Origin: Candidatus Gastranaerophilales bacterium
GTDB lineage: Bacteria > Cyanobacteriota > Vampirovibrionia > Gastranaerophilales > Gastranaerophilaceae
Assembly: GCA_003150395.1 (NCBI GenBank)
Contig: QAMI01000059.1
Coordinates: 5,571 to 69,570, forward strand
Length of the DNA stretch: 64,000 nucleotides
Reading direction: 5' to 3'
Numbering within the stretch: the stretch's first letter is position 1; each line of letters opens with the position of its first letter. Made by a program: the position numbers and the translations under genes. Positions 1 through 8,734 of the stretch are shown piece by piece. The notes beneath the pieces are model-generated. The model did not search any database. It was not told the DNA's origin and was given only the letters and a program-made list of their open reading frames with translations.

Positions 1-1
1 C

Positions 2-592
2 CCTTATATTAAATTCGGTTTTATATCGGCGCAAAGGGTTGCATTGGAAGTATATAAAAGTGATACATTAAACAAAAATAAAGAGGCTTTTCTTGAAGAA
101 CTTATTGTGAGAAAAGAGCTTGCTGACAATTTTTGTTTGTATAATAAAAATTATAAAAACTTGCGTTCTGTGCAATTATGGGCTGTTCGTTCCCTTTTAA
201 AACACAAAAACGATTTCCGGCCGGTATTATTTTCCCGCAAAGAACTTGAAAATGCCAATACCTCCGATATTATCTGGAATGCCGCACAAAAAGAACTTGT
301 TCAAACCGGAAAAATTCATGGTTATTTAAGAATGTATTGGGCAAAGATGCTTCTTCAGTGGACGGAAACTCCAATGGATGCGATAGATACTGCCATTTAT
401 TTAAATGATAAATATGCATTTGATGCACCTTCTCCAAACGGGTATGTTGGGATTTTATGGTCGATTGCGGGGCTTCATGACAGGGCTTTCAGAGAAGAAA
501 ACATCTCTGGCAAGATTAGGCGCATGAGTTATAGTGTTTTATATAGAAAACTTAAGAATGGTAATTATTTAAAAAAATTCGGACCAGTATAG
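2..592 (+). CDS. phr: Class II CPD photolyase, C-terminal part (5' end outside window)
   Basis: This is the FAD-binding C-terminal half of a deoxyribodipyrimidine photolyase, which splits UV-induced pyrimidine dimers using light. The frame is open from base 2, and the first visible residues (FGFISAQRVALEV) are the family stretch that opens the helical domain. The later segments GYLRMYWAKMLLQWTE, AIYLNDKYAFDAPSPNGYVG and WSIAGLHDRAF match class II enzymes, where Trp, Asn and Arg residues of this region contact FAD and the lesion. About 196 codons are present and the family is about 450 long, so the antenna half is cut off by the window edge. A TTG at 44 is internal and is not the start. The stop codon lies within a terminator hairpin. 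Confidence 0.88.
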   Translation, partial: PYIKFGFISAQRVALEVYKSDTLNKNKEAFLEELIVRKELADNFCLYNKNYKNLRSVQLWAVRSLLKHKNDFRPVLFSRKELENANTSDIIWNAAQKELVQTGKIHGYLRMYWAKMLLQWTETPMDAIDTAIYLNDKYAFDAPSPNGYVGILWSIAGLHDRAFREENISGKIRRMSYSVLYRKLKNGNYLKKFGPV

Positions 593-601
593 TCCGAATT
601 T
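575..601 (+). terminator. Rho-independent terminator after photolyase gene
   Basis: A perfect 10-base inverted repeat (AAATTCGGAC / GTCCGAATTT) with a 7-base loop overlaps the photolyase stop codon. The T-rich tail is short, so termination may be partial. The next gene is convergent (ends at 628), so the hairpin may serve both. Confidence 0.6.
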
Positions 602-627
602 TATGTTTCAAGATATATTTAAATATT

Positions 628-1263
628 TTAATTGTTATTTTGGTTTTGGTTTGCTTCTTTTTTAACAGTTTCTCTTACAACAGATGTTGTTCTCAAATAT
701 GATTTTTCAAGTTCGCCTTTAACGCTTACTTTACCGTCAGCCGCTACATAAATCGAATATCTGTCAGGGGTTTTGCAGTCCTGAGTACCAGATTTGCAAT
801 TAGGAGCTTTATCGCCGTTAATGTCAACCATGATTTCTGCTTCTGTTGCAAATGAAGTATTTGGCATATAATATGCTACGCTGTCATTTGTTGTAAAGCT
901 TATTGTTCCATTACCGTTGCAAGTGATAGTGTCATCTTCGATTGTGTTCATCTTCATTGCGAATAGCTGGCAGAATTTAGTGTTGCCGCTGTATGAAGTG
1001 TCATTAAGTGTTACTGCTGTTGTGTTATCTAAGCCTTGATATTTTGTTCCGTCATCTTTTGATGCTTCCGGATAAAGATAGTCGTCGTTAACAAGTTCTG
1101 TTACAACCCGCTCTACATTTGTATAAGCTTTTTTAAACATCATTTTTTGTCTGTCAGGCTGGATTTGGTTAATTGCCGGCAGGATTAATGATGCTATAAC
1201 CCCAACAATTGCCAATGCTACCAGAATTTCGCCTAAACTGAATGCTGCTTTTCTATTTTTCAT
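628..1263 (-). CDS. Type IV prepilin-like protein (211 aa)
   Basis: This is a secreted fibre-type protein with a class III signal. The short basic leader MKNRKAA is followed by FSLGEILVALAIVGVIASLI, with Glu at +5 after the expected cleavage before Phe; this is the target of a PilD-type peptidase/methylase. The rest is a globular pilin-like domain with several Cys residues and an 'INGDKAPN' segment that recurs in the other prepilins of this window as 'NGxKxPN'. The tail is Gln/Asn-rich. A GAGG ribosome site precedes the ATG. The precise role (pilus, pseudopilus or secretion-system subunit) cannot be told from sequence, and no pilus assembly genes lie nearby. Confidence 0.85.
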   Translation of the reverse strand: MKNRKAAFSLGEILVALAIVGVIASLILPAINQIQPDRQKMMFKKAYTNVERVVTELVNDDYLYPEASKDDGTKYQGLDNTTAVTLNDTSYSGNTKFCQLFAMKMNTIEDDTITCNGNGTISFTTNDSVAYYMPNTSFATEAEIMVDINGDKAPNCKSGTQDCKTPDRYSIYVAADGKVSVKGELEKSYLRTTSVVRETVKKEANQNQNNN

Positions 1264-1456
1264 GTTAAATCCTCATAGTTACTTATAATTTTACTATACC
1301 ACTATTTAAGCTATAATTATCATTATAAATTTTTATTTTATAAAAAAATCCTCTGTTTGATTTGTTTTTGCTGAGTGAACAAGTTTGAAATCCTTGACTA
1401 TGATGCTTTGATATGTTATAATAATAAGTGTTATACTCTAAAACTGGGAGCAGGAT

Positions 1457-2323
1457 ATGTTTAGGAAAATGAAGGGTATTACAATAGCAGAAATGATGAT
1501 AACCCTGGGGATTATCGGCATCATTGCAATGCTGGCTCTTATTACCATAAAACCTTATGACAAAACTTATAAATGGCTGTATGTAAGAATTTATCATACG
1601 CTTGAAACCGCAGTGTATAATTCTATGATGGCTAGGGATAAATTCCCGGAGAGCACTACAGCTTTTTGTACAATGCTCACAGAATATATGAATGTCTCTG
1701 AAAATTATTGTACTACCGGGAATGATTTAAGCATAAATGCAACAGAATTTCCGGAAGCAGATATAAAACTTGTTGCAAGCAACGGTATGAGATTATGGAT
1801 AGCTTCGAATGGCGGGACATATTATACACACACAAACACTCAGGTTGACGGGGCTCCGGCAAATATGAAATATTATGTAGTATTTGCGGATCTTAACGGT
1901 TCAAAAGGTCCAAACAAAGCTCAATGGACTGATGAGGGAAACTTGGGGTGGACTTCTGATAGCAAAATGGTTGATATTGTAGCTTTTGTAGTGACAGAAG
2001 CTTCTGTTGTGATTCCTATCGGACCTCCGGAAATAGATACCAGATATATGCTGGCGTCTGCAATCTATCCGCCGGATGATGAGAATAAGCCTGAAGGTAC
2101 ACGCTCTAAACCAATGTCTTATTATGAGGCAAAATATGATGCCTTTGGCAGCAGCAAATCTTTAGCAGAACCAATGTCTCTTGACTTTTATAAAGATTTT
2201 GCAACAAATAGCCCGTTTGCAATAACTTATCCTGAGCCTGGCAGTGCCAATGTTGCTGAAGGATGTACTGATGGCGGTAATTTAGTTTCACCTTGTTATG
2301 TAAAAATTGAAGAATATAACTAA
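1457..2323 (+). CDS. Type IV prepilin-like protein (288 aa)
   Basis: The N-terminus MFRKMKGITIAEMMITLGIIGIIA is a prepilin signal: a leader of seven residues, cleavage after Gly, Glu at +5, then a long hydrophobic helix. The body contains the 'DLNGSKGPNKAQW' segment shared with other prepilins here, and a C-terminal pair of Cys residues that could form a disulfide loop. The gene is divergent from the prepilin at 628-1263 with about 190 bp between them. A purine-rich GGGAGCAGG lies just upstream of the ATG. It is longer than a typical major pilin and may be a minor or modified subunit. It is followed at once by a strong terminator. Confidence 0.82.
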   Translation: MFRKMKGITIAEMMITLGIIGIIAMLALITIKPYDKTYKWLYVRIYHTLETAVYNSMMARDKFPESTTAFCTMLTEYMNVSENYCTTGNDLSINATEFPEADIKLVASNGMRLWIASNGGTYYTHTNTQVDGAPANMKYYVVFADLNGSKGPNKAQWTDEGNLGWTSDSKMVDIVAFVVTEASVVIPIGPPEIDTRYMLASAIYPPDDENKPEGTRSKPMSYYEAKYDAFGSSKSLAEPMSLDFYKDFATNSPFAITYPEPGSANVAEGCTDGGNLVSPCYVKIEEYN

Positions 2324-2355
2324 AAAAAGCGGTTTAAAATACCGCTTTTTTTTTT
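2322..2355. terminator. Bidirectional terminator between convergent genes
   Basis: AAAAAAAGCGGT and ACCGCTTTTTTT form a 12-base stem with a 7-base loop, followed by further T. It starts within the stop region of the prepilin at 1457-2323, and A-rich sequence on the other side also suits the convergent TolC-like gene. Confidence 0.85.
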
Positions 2356-2358
2356 GCC

Positions 2359-3735
2359 TTATAAATTATCACTGCTTTTTGTATAATCAACTCCGCCTGT
2401 TGCTTTATATATATTAATTGTAGAGATTAAATAATTTGTTTTATAAAAAATGACGTTCCGTTCAGATAAAATAACTGCTTCCTCATCTTTCAAAAAATCA
2501 AGCTGGGATTTTGCTCCAATCAGCAATTTCTTTTTATTTAAAAGATATTTTTGTTTTTCCAAATCAAGTCTTTCAGAACTTTTTAAATAGTTATTTTTCG
2601 AAAGCTTTGCTGCGGAAAGTGAGTCATTAAGCTCCTGAATTGAAGTTAAGATAGCTTTTTCATAAATCTGACCGGCCTTTTCGTATTCAAGCTTGTTAAA
2701 TCTGAAATGAGCCATTTTAGCACCGCCTGTGAAAAGGTCAATGGAGGGAAGTATTCCAAAATTCGACAAAAAAGTATGTCCCTGAAAAATATGTGATAAA
2801 TTATTATATGCATTAAATCCTGCCTGTCCGTATATTGTGAATTTCGGCAGGAAATCTCTTTTTGCAGCTTTTACATCAAAACCTATTTTTTTGATGTAAT
2901 CTTCAGCTTTAATTAAATCCGGTCTTTGTGCAATTGCCTCTGCCGAGATAGCTTCCGGAATATCAGGAGGTGAAATGTTATTATATGAGTTTCTTGAAAT
3001 ATCTTTCAGGTTTCTGTCGCCAAGAAGAACTAACATTTGATTAAATACAACTTCCCGCTTGTCTTTATAGTCGTTAAGCTCCTCTTCAAATACTGTTAAA
3101 GCCTGTTTTTCTATAAGAACTTCAACTGTTGAGCAAAGACCGCTGTTAAATTTTTTCGTCTGCATTTCTGAAATTTTCTTTTGCAGTGCAACAAGCTCTT
3201 CCTGATTTTCAATTAATTTGTCGAGTTTGATAAGGTTAAAATAATTCGAGGCCAGCTGGCTTGTTAAATTAATATATGCGGAACGCTCATTTTGCTTGAT
3301 TATATCACGCTGTTTTTCGATGCTTTTTGTTTTAAGCCTGTTTTCTCCCCAAATATCTACTTCATAAGTCATAGTGAAAGGAAGTAAAAACCTTGTCTGC
3401 GAGTAATCAGGAATTAAAACCGAGCCAAATCTTGTGTCTGCTGCGGTTAATTCTCTTCCGATGCTGCCGCTGAATCCAAGGTAAGGAAGTTCCCGGGCAA
3501 AAGCTTCTTTAACTGCCTGATCTGCTTGTTTTGACTTGATTGATGCAACTTTTAAATCCTGATTGTTGTTGTATGCTGTCATCATGTGATTTATTAAATT
3601 TTCATCATTATACTTGTTCCACCAGTCAAGATTTACATATTTCAATCTGTAATCTGTATCTTCCTGGGGTTTTGCATAAACTGTCTGTGAAAAGCATAAT
3701 ATAAGTACAGCTAAAATAATTTTATAAACTTTCAT
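2359..3735 (-). CDS. TolC-family outer-membrane efflux protein
   Basis: This is an outer-membrane channel subunit of a tripartite exporter. A signal peptide (hydrophobic core after MKVYK, cleavage after VYA at about residue 21) leads into two outer-membrane-efflux repeats. The mature protein is mostly helical, with the typical 'AIAQRPDLIKAEDYI' segment of the second repeat near residue 270 and 'FTIYGQAGFNA' nearby. At 458 residues the length is normal for the family. It is divergent from the membrane-fusion protein at 3905 and the MFS pump at 5166, so the three probably form one export system. No regulator gene lies in the cluster. Confidence 0.88.
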   Translation of the reverse strand: MKVYKIILAVLILCFSQTVYAKPQEDTDYRLKYVNLDWWNKYNDENLINHMMTAYNNNQDLKVASIKSKQADQAVKEAFARELPYLGFSGSIGRELTAADTRFGSVLIPDYSQTRFLLPFTMTYEVDIWGENRLKTKSIEKQRDIIKQNERSAYINLTSQLASNYFNLIKLDKLIENQEELVALQKKISEMQTKKFNSGLCSTVEVLIEKQALTVFEEELNDYKDKREVVFNQMLVLLGDRNLKDISRNSYNNISPPDIPEAISAEAIAQRPDLIKAEDYIKKIGFDVKAAKRDFLPKFTIYGQAGFNAYNNLSHIFQGHTFLSNFGILPSIDLFTGGAKMAHFRFNKLEYEKAGQIYEKAILTSIQELNDSLSAAKLSKNNYLKSSERLDLEKQKYLLNKKKLLIGAKSQLDFLKDEEAVILSERNVIFYKTNYLISTINIYKATGGVDYTKSSDNL

Positions 3736-3904
3736 ACGGTATTCCTTCTAATATTATGTTAGCACAAAGGGGTTTTTCTTTGTCAAGTATGGTCCGAAAG
3801 CTTAATAACTAGCAGGTTTGGGAATTATAATTGTGTAATGCTTTACAAAATTTATTTTGTGTTAGTATGGAAATAGAGAAGAAATTATAAAAGTGAGGTT
3901 TAAA

Positions 3905-5035
3905 ATGGACGAAAAGAATAATGACCAATCTTTTGATAATAATGATGATAATGAAATCAAACATATTGATAAAGAAGAATTAGAGAAAAAAGCAAAAGCA
4001 AAGTTAAAGAAAAAACGCCCCGAATATAAGAAAAAACGTGTTGTAATTCCTGCCATCAGTGCATTAGTCTTGATAATTACCGGAATACTTCTGGCAGTAC
4101 ATTCAACATTTTATCAATCAACAGATGATGCGTTTGTCGAAGGACACATCATTTCAATTGCTCCGCGTGTCGCAGGGCAGGTAATTAATCTTTATGTTGA
4201 TGACAACCAAGAGGTTAAGCAGAACCAAATTCTTGTTGAAATTGACCCGACCGATTATCAGGTAGCTTTAGCGCAGGCTCAGGCAAAGCTTGCAGAAGCA
4301 AAAGCAAAATTGGGTGTTATAGAAAAGCAGGTTGATGAAAATTCTTCAAAAGTTGATTTTACCGTTCAGGAATTGAATTCAACAGCCTCAAAACTGGACT
4401 TTGCTGAAAAAGACTACACAAGATATGCCGAAATGTATAAAGAAGGTATTGTCTCAAAACAAGAATATGATAAAAGTTTGAATTCCTTGACTGTAGCCCA
4501 GGCAAATAAAAAGGCCGCTGATGAAAATAATAAAGCGGCAAGAGCTTCACTGGAGGCTAATAAGGCAAAGATTGCTTCTCAAGAAGCAGAAATTAAAAGG
4601 CTTGAAGCAGAGGTTAAACAGGCTGAAATAAACCTTTCTTATACTAAAATTTATGCCCCCGAAGACGGCAAAATTTCTGCCAGAACAGTTGAAAAAGGTA
4701 ATTATGTTCAAATTGCACAGCCAATGCTTTCTCTTGTGCCTCAAAGGGTTTGGGTTGTTGCAAATTTTAAAGAAATCCAGCTTACTAACATGAAGCCAGG
4801 TCAAAAAGTTTGGATAAAGGTTGACACATACCCTCACAAAAGATTTAAAGGTCATGTTGACAGTATTCAAAGAGCAACCGGTGCAAAATCTTCATTATTC
4901 CCGCCGGAGAATGCGGTTGGAAGTTATGTAAAAATCGTTCAGCGAGTTCCTGTAAAAATCCTTTTTGATGATGATTTGGAAGGATATAATATTGTTCCAG
5001 GAATGTCTGTTGTTCCGAAAGTTAAAATTAAATAG
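3905..5035 (+). CDS. HlyD/EmrA-type membrane fusion protein
   Basis: This is the periplasmic adaptor linking an inner-membrane pump to the outer-membrane channel. A charged cytoplasmic N-terminus (Asp/Asn/Lys-rich) precedes one transmembrane helix at about residues 48-70. The family motif 'STDDAFVEGHIISIAPRVAG' and a biotinyl-lipoyl half follow, then a long coiled coil (about residues 125-245). The second lipoyl half 'IYAPEDGKISARTVEKGNYV' and a beta-barrel complete the protein. I place the start at the ATG at 3905 because the GTG at 3893 lies within the ribosome site AAGTGAGG. It is probably transcribed with the MFS pump 130 bp downstream. Confidence 0.88.
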   Translation: MDEKNNDQSFDNNDDNEIKHIDKEELEKKAKAKLKKKRPEYKKKRVVIPAISALVLIITGILLAVHSTFYQSTDDAFVEGHIISIAPRVAGQVINLYVDDNQEVKQNQILVEIDPTDYQVALAQAQAKLAEAKAKLGVIEKQVDENSSKVDFTVQELNSTASKLDFAEKDYTRYAEMYKEGIVSKQEYDKSLNSLTVAQANKKAADENNKAARASLEANKAKIASQEAEIKRLEAEVKQAEINLSYTKIYAPEDGKISARTVEKGNYVQIAQPMLSLVPQRVWVVANFKEIQLTNMKPGQKVWIKVDTYPHKRFKGHVDSIQRATGAKSSLFPPENAVGSYVKIVQRVPVKILFDDDLEGYNIVPGMSVVPKVKIK

Positions 5036-5165
5036 AGTTTGATTTCAGTTTAATTTCTGATTTTCAGAGCTGTTATTATACGATAGCGCAACTTGTGTAA
5101 TTAGCCAGATATATTGTGTATCAAAAGTTGCAAGATAAAATAAAACCAATTCCGGAAGTAATATT

Positions 5166-6713
5166 ATGGAAAGTGAAAAACAAGTTAATCCGTATATAGT
5201 AGCAATATCTGTGCTTCTCCCATCATTTATGGCGCTTGCGGCTTCTTCCGCCACAAACGTCTGCCAGCCGAATATTGCAGGTTACTATGGCGCGACTCAG
5301 TATGAAGCAAATACTGTTATTACGGCTTATATTATCTCCGGCGGTATAATGCTTCCGATTACGGGCTTTTTAGTTAGAACAATCGGTAAAAAACTTTTAT
5401 TTTTCTATAGTATATGGCTTTTTTGTATCGGAGCAGTAATGTGTATACTTGCCCCGAATCTTCAGATGCTTATTGTTGCAAGAATTGTTCAGGGAATTGG
5501 AAGCGGATGTATTTTGCCTTTATGTCAAGCTGTGCTTTTGGAGGTTTTTCCTGTAGAGCAGCGTGGGGTTGCAATGGGACTTTTTGGCGTTGCTGCAATG
5601 TTTTCACCTTTGGCCGGACCGTTTCTTGGCGGTTATTTGACAGATTACTACAGCTGGCAGTGGGTTTTTATAATAAATATTCCTCTTTGTATGCTTTCGT
5701 TTCTTCTTATAAAACTTTTTGTGAAAAGCGACAAACCGCCGAAACAAAAATACAGAAAGAAATTTGATATAGTGGGTTTTATGTCTGTTGTTGTTGCAAT
5801 GGGCTGTATGCAGGTTGTGCTTGATAAAGGCCAGCAATATAACTGGTTTGACACGCCTTGGATATGCTGGCTTACCGGAATTTGTATTTTCTCCTTCATT
5901 CTTTTTTATGTTTGGGAACTGGAATATAAGTATCCGATTATAGATATAAGGGTTTTTAAAGATAAAAACTTTCTTTTTGGAACTTGTGTCAGCTCCTTTC
6001 TAAATATAATGCTATATTCGACCTTGTTATTGGTGCCGATGTTTGTACAAAGCTTGTTAGGTTACAGTCCATCCATGTCAGGGCTTACAATGTTTCCGCG
6101 AGCAATTGTTTGTTTTGTCGGTTTAATAGTAATGGGCGAGGTTTCAAGATTTGTTGAAGGGAGAACTCTTGCAATAATAGGACTTGTTATGATGTCGGGA
6201 GCTATTTTTTTGATGACGAATTTAAATACTACAGCTTCTATTGAAAGTATAATTTTGCCAAATTTGCTTTTGTGTATTGGGGTTCCAACAGCCTTTATTC
6301 CGATAACAGCTCTTTCTTTTGCAACTCTTGATCCAAAGCGCAACGCGGATGCTGCTGCGCTTCATGCTATGTTTAAAAATATTGTAACGGCTGTTGCGAC
6401 TTCTGTTTCTGCAACCTTTATCGCCAGAGCTTCACAGGTTCATCAAACTTATCTTGTCCATAATCTTTCAGGCGAAAATCATATGTTTCATTATAAACTT
6501 ATGGCAGCTCAGGCTAAATTTTCAACGTATTTTTCACCCTACATTGCGGCAAAAAAAGCCGCTGGTAGTCTTTATAACCAGATGCTTGTTCAGGCAAAAC
6601 TTTATTCATTTTTTGATGCTTTTCAAATTTTGGCTTTTATGTGTTTGATAATTATTCCGTTAGTAATTGTTCTGAAAAACAAATCTTCGAGAAAGAAAAA
6701 AGCTCAAGTCTAA
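5166..6713 (+). CDS. MFS drug exporter, DHA2 (EmrB/QacA) family
   Basis: This is a proton-driven inner-membrane multidrug transporter of 515 residues with about 14 hydrophobic segments, as expected for the DHA2 family. The TM4 arginine motif appears as 'IVARIVQGIGSGCILPLCQAV' and motif C-like 'MFSPLAGPFLGGYLTDYYSWQWVFIINIP' is clear (shown in parts: GPFLGGYLTD, WQWVFIINIP). It lies downstream of the EmrA-like gene in the same direction and opposite a TolC-like gene, which supports a complete EmrAB-TolC type machine. The C-terminus is Lys/Arg/Ser-rich. The ribosome site (GGAAG) is weak. The substrate cannot be predicted. Confidence 0.9.
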   Translation: MESEKQVNPYIVAISVLLPSFMALAASSATNVCQPNIAGYYGATQYEANTVITAYIISGGIMLPITGFLVRTIGKKLLFFYSIWLFCIGAVMCILAPNLQMLIVARIVQGIGSGCILPLCQAVLLEVFPVEQRGVAMGLFGVAAMFSPLAGPFLGGYLTDYYSWQWVFIINIPLCMLSFLLIKLFVKSDKPPKQKYRKKFDIVGFMSVVVAMGCMQVVLDKGQQYNWFDTPWICWLTGICIFSFILFYVWELEYKYPIIDIRVFKDKNFLFGTCVSSFLNIMLYSTLLLVPMFVQSLLGYSPSMSGLTMFPRAIVCFVGLIVMGEVSRFVEGRTLAIIGLVMMSGAIFLMTNLNTTASIESIILPNLLLCIGVPTAFIPITALSFATLDPKRNADAAALHAMFKNIVTAVATSVSATFIARASQVHQTYLVHNLSGENHMFHYKLMAAQAKFSTYFSPYIAAKKAAGSLYNQMLVQAKLYSFFDAFQILAFMCLIIIPLVIVLKNKSSRKKKAQV

Positions 6714-6793
6714 TTTGTAACGCAATATTAAGTACAAATGCAATTTTTAAAATTTTTCATTTATAATTTAAATGAAAGAAGACTTGGATTATT

Positions 6794-7483
6794 ATGTCAT
6801 ATCAACTTAACATTAATAATACCCCTGCAAAACCTTTCAATTCGTTTAAAAGCGCACCTAAGGTGAAAAAAGGTTATATGAATTACCGTTATCACAATTC
6901 TGAGGCTGTTGAAACTCATACAAAGGTAAAAGCTTTAGCAGGTTCTGTACTGGGTGCAGGAATTTCGGCAGCGATTGTTGCGAAAACACAGAAAGTAAAG
7001 CTTTCTAATCCGATGAATATCTTTAAACTGAAATATGGTGTTAAAGAAATGATTGCAGTCAGCAGCTTATCAATTATTGGCGGTGTAATCGGCGGTATGA
7101 TTGGTTCAAACAAGAAAAAAGAAAAAATGGATGAAGGTGTTTTTCAATTTATGAATGCTACAGTTCCGCTTCTTCTTGTTCATCCAACGACTAAACTTCT
7201 TGATAATTCTAAATCTTTAAAAGAAAATAAATTTGCTCGTATTGCAGGAATTGCCGCGGCATTGCTGGTTGGTATGAAAGGTGCTGCAGTGATTTCAAAC
7301 TTTATAAATGACCCGAATGATAAAGTTCCGGACAGAAAGTTAACGATGAAAGATGCAATTGCAAACATTGATGATGCTTTAGGCGCTTTTGCGATTGCAA
7401 AAGTTCCGTTTGCAGACAAAGTTGAAAAAATAATCCCTCTGATATTTGTATGGTGTGGCTATAGGGCAGGTCAAAGCAATTAA
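6794..7483 (+). CDS. Uncharacterised membrane protein (229 aa)
   Basis: I do not recognise the family. After a polar N-terminus (Asn, Pro and Lys-rich, about 40 residues) there are Gly/Ala-rich hydrophobic segments, including 'LAGSVLGAGISAAIVA' and 'SSLSIIGGVIGGMIGS', with further ones near residues 120, 155 and 210. The layout recalls the other lineage-type membrane proteins of this window (41940-42962 and 44072-45240): a short soluble N-terminus, a basic 'KKKEKMD' region and several small-residue helices. However, I see no convincing residue-by-residue match. It ends at a strong terminator and is probably a single-gene unit. Confidence 0.6.
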   Translation: MSYQLNINNTPAKPFNSFKSAPKVKKGYMNYRYHNSEAVETHTKVKALAGSVLGAGISAAIVAKTQKVKLSNPMNIFKLKYGVKEMIAVSSLSIIGGVIGGMIGSNKKKEKMDEGVFQFMNATVPLLLVHPTTKLLDNSKSLKENKFARIAGIAAALLVGMKGAAVISNFINDPNDKVPDRKLTMKDAIANIDDALGAFAIAKVPFADKVEKIIPLIFVWCGYRAGQSN

Positions 7484-7515
7484 AAAGGTGAAAATTTTTG
7501 ATTTTTCACCTTTTA
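7483..7515. terminator. Rho-independent terminator, usable in both directions
   Basis: AAAAGGTGAAAA pairs perfectly with TTTTCACCTTTT around an 8-base loop. It lies between the convergent genes ending at 7483 and 7524 and has A-run and T-run flanks on each side. Confidence 0.85.
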
Positions 7516-7523
7516 TTTAAGAC

Positions 7524-7859
7524 TTATTCAATACTGCGAATTTTTAACTGACCGTTTTGTTCAACAAATTGAACATTTTGTTTTGGCTGTTGATTATAAA
7601 TTCTCTTCATTGCCGGTTCTGTTAGTTCAAATTGTTTATTTTTAGCTTCTTTTTGTTCTTTTAAATCCTTATAGTCATTGTACTCTTGATATCTGAATTT
7701 CATGTCATTAATCATCTGCATATCATGAAGTTGTGTTGCTCCTCCGGCTCCCATTATCTGATTCATCGCTCCTCCGGGAATATCTGCGCCTGAGAAGGCA
7801 AAAGCCGAGGTTCCAATCGTAATTAAGCTCAATAAAATTCCGTATTTAAACTTTTTCAT
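7524..7859 (-). CDS. Small secreted protein (111 aa), unknown
   Basis: A Sec signal peptide (MKKFKYGILLSLITIGTSAFA, cleavage about residue 21) precedes a short mature protein. It has a Gly/Met-rich start (GGAMNQIMGAGGATQ) and then a charged, probably helical or coiled-coil stretch (KDLKEQKEAKNKQFEL). The gene begins 12 bp after the SIMPL-domain gene, so the two are likely co-transcribed and may act together in the periplasm. No known domain is visible. Confidence 0.65.
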   Translation of the reverse strand: MKKFKYGILLSLITIGTSAFAFSGADIPGGAMNQIMGAGGATQLHDMQMINDMKFRYQEYNDYKDLKEQKEAKNKQFELTEPAMKRIYNQQPKQNVQFVEQNGQLKIRSIE

Positions 7860-7871
7860 ACTTAATCCCCT

Positions 7872-8597
7872 TTATTTAATTCTAAATACAACGTTTGCAA
7901 CCGAGGTTACTTTTTTATCTATTGTAGAAGTGTCATTGATTCCGTAATCAGAAACATTTGTTGAATCAGGTGGTGTAATTTGGAATACACCCATCCTTAC
8001 AGATTGAATTTTACCGGGACGGTTGTGTGTAGCTTTTAACATTGCTTCTGCGCGCTGTTTTGCATCAGTTGTCGCATCTTCCAATAGTTTAACCTTTAAA
8101 TCGGAAAGCTGCGAATAAAAATATGATGGTTCAAAAACATTAATATCAATGCCTTTAGAGATAAGACTTGATATATCGGTTGAAATCTCTTTTATTTTGT
8201 AAACATCTTTGGAATTAATGCTTATCTGCTGTGATAAATTATAATATGCAATTTCATTTGTGGCATTGCCATTTGGCGTGTATTTATATTGATTGTAGCC
8301 ATTAACAGATTTTAATTCGATATCTTCTTTTGCAATCCCTTTATTTTCAAGGTATTGCATAACAACAGGCATTTGTTTTTGAATTTGTGCGTATGCTAAA
8401 GCTTTATTTGGCTGTCTTGCTGTAATTTCAAATTGTAAACGGCCGCTGTCTGATTTTACAGTTTGAGAAGCTGAGCCGGTTACTGTTATTTGGTCATTTG
8501 AAAAGGTTCCGGATAAAACCTTTGCAGAACAAATCAATCCGGCCGCCAAAATTATTGACAACGTAACAATTTGTAATTTCTCCAATTTTTCAAACAT
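7872..8597 (-). CDS. SIMPL (DUF541) domain protein
   Basis: This is an envelope protein with an N-terminal signal anchor (hydrophobic residues about 10-28), then the SIMPL domain from 'ITVTGSASQTVKSDSGRLQF' to the C-terminal 'ANVVFRI'. Family members such as E. coli YggE have been linked to stress tolerance and some form large oligomers; the biochemical role is unsettled. I chose the ATG at 8597 because AAGGAGTG sits 8 bases upstream. An upstream in-frame extension of 18 codons has no such site. It is first in an apparent two-gene unit with the small secreted protein at 7524-7859. Confidence 0.8.
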   Translation of the reverse strand: MFEKLEKLQIVTLSIILAAGLICSAKVLSGTFSNDQITVTGSASQTVKSDSGRLQFEITARQPNKALAYAQIQKQMPVVMQYLENKGIAKEDIELKSVNGYNQYKYTPNGNATNEIAYYNLSQQISINSKDVYKIKEISTDISSLISKGIDINVFEPSYFYSQLSDLKVKLLEDATTDAKQRAEAMLKATHNRPGKIQSVRMGVFQITPPDSTNVSDYGINDTSTIDKKVTSVANVVFRIK

Positions 8598-8734
8598 AAT
8601 AACACTCCTTAAGTTAATAGAACTTTTACATATTATAACAAAATTTTTCATTACCGAACTGTTTATATAGATTTGTGAAGTTTTGGTAATTTTACATTCT
8701 CTTATTATATAATAAATTCATATAGGAGATAAAA

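Noticed and set aside
1283..1597. Open frame of about 100 codons on the minus strand overlapping the prepilin start at 1457
   Set aside because: It is antisense to a clear prepilin and its promoter region, and the translation (Asn, His and Tyr-rich) resembles no family.
2346..2355. T10 run as a homopolymeric switch
   Set aside because: It is the tail of a perfect terminator hairpin between genes.
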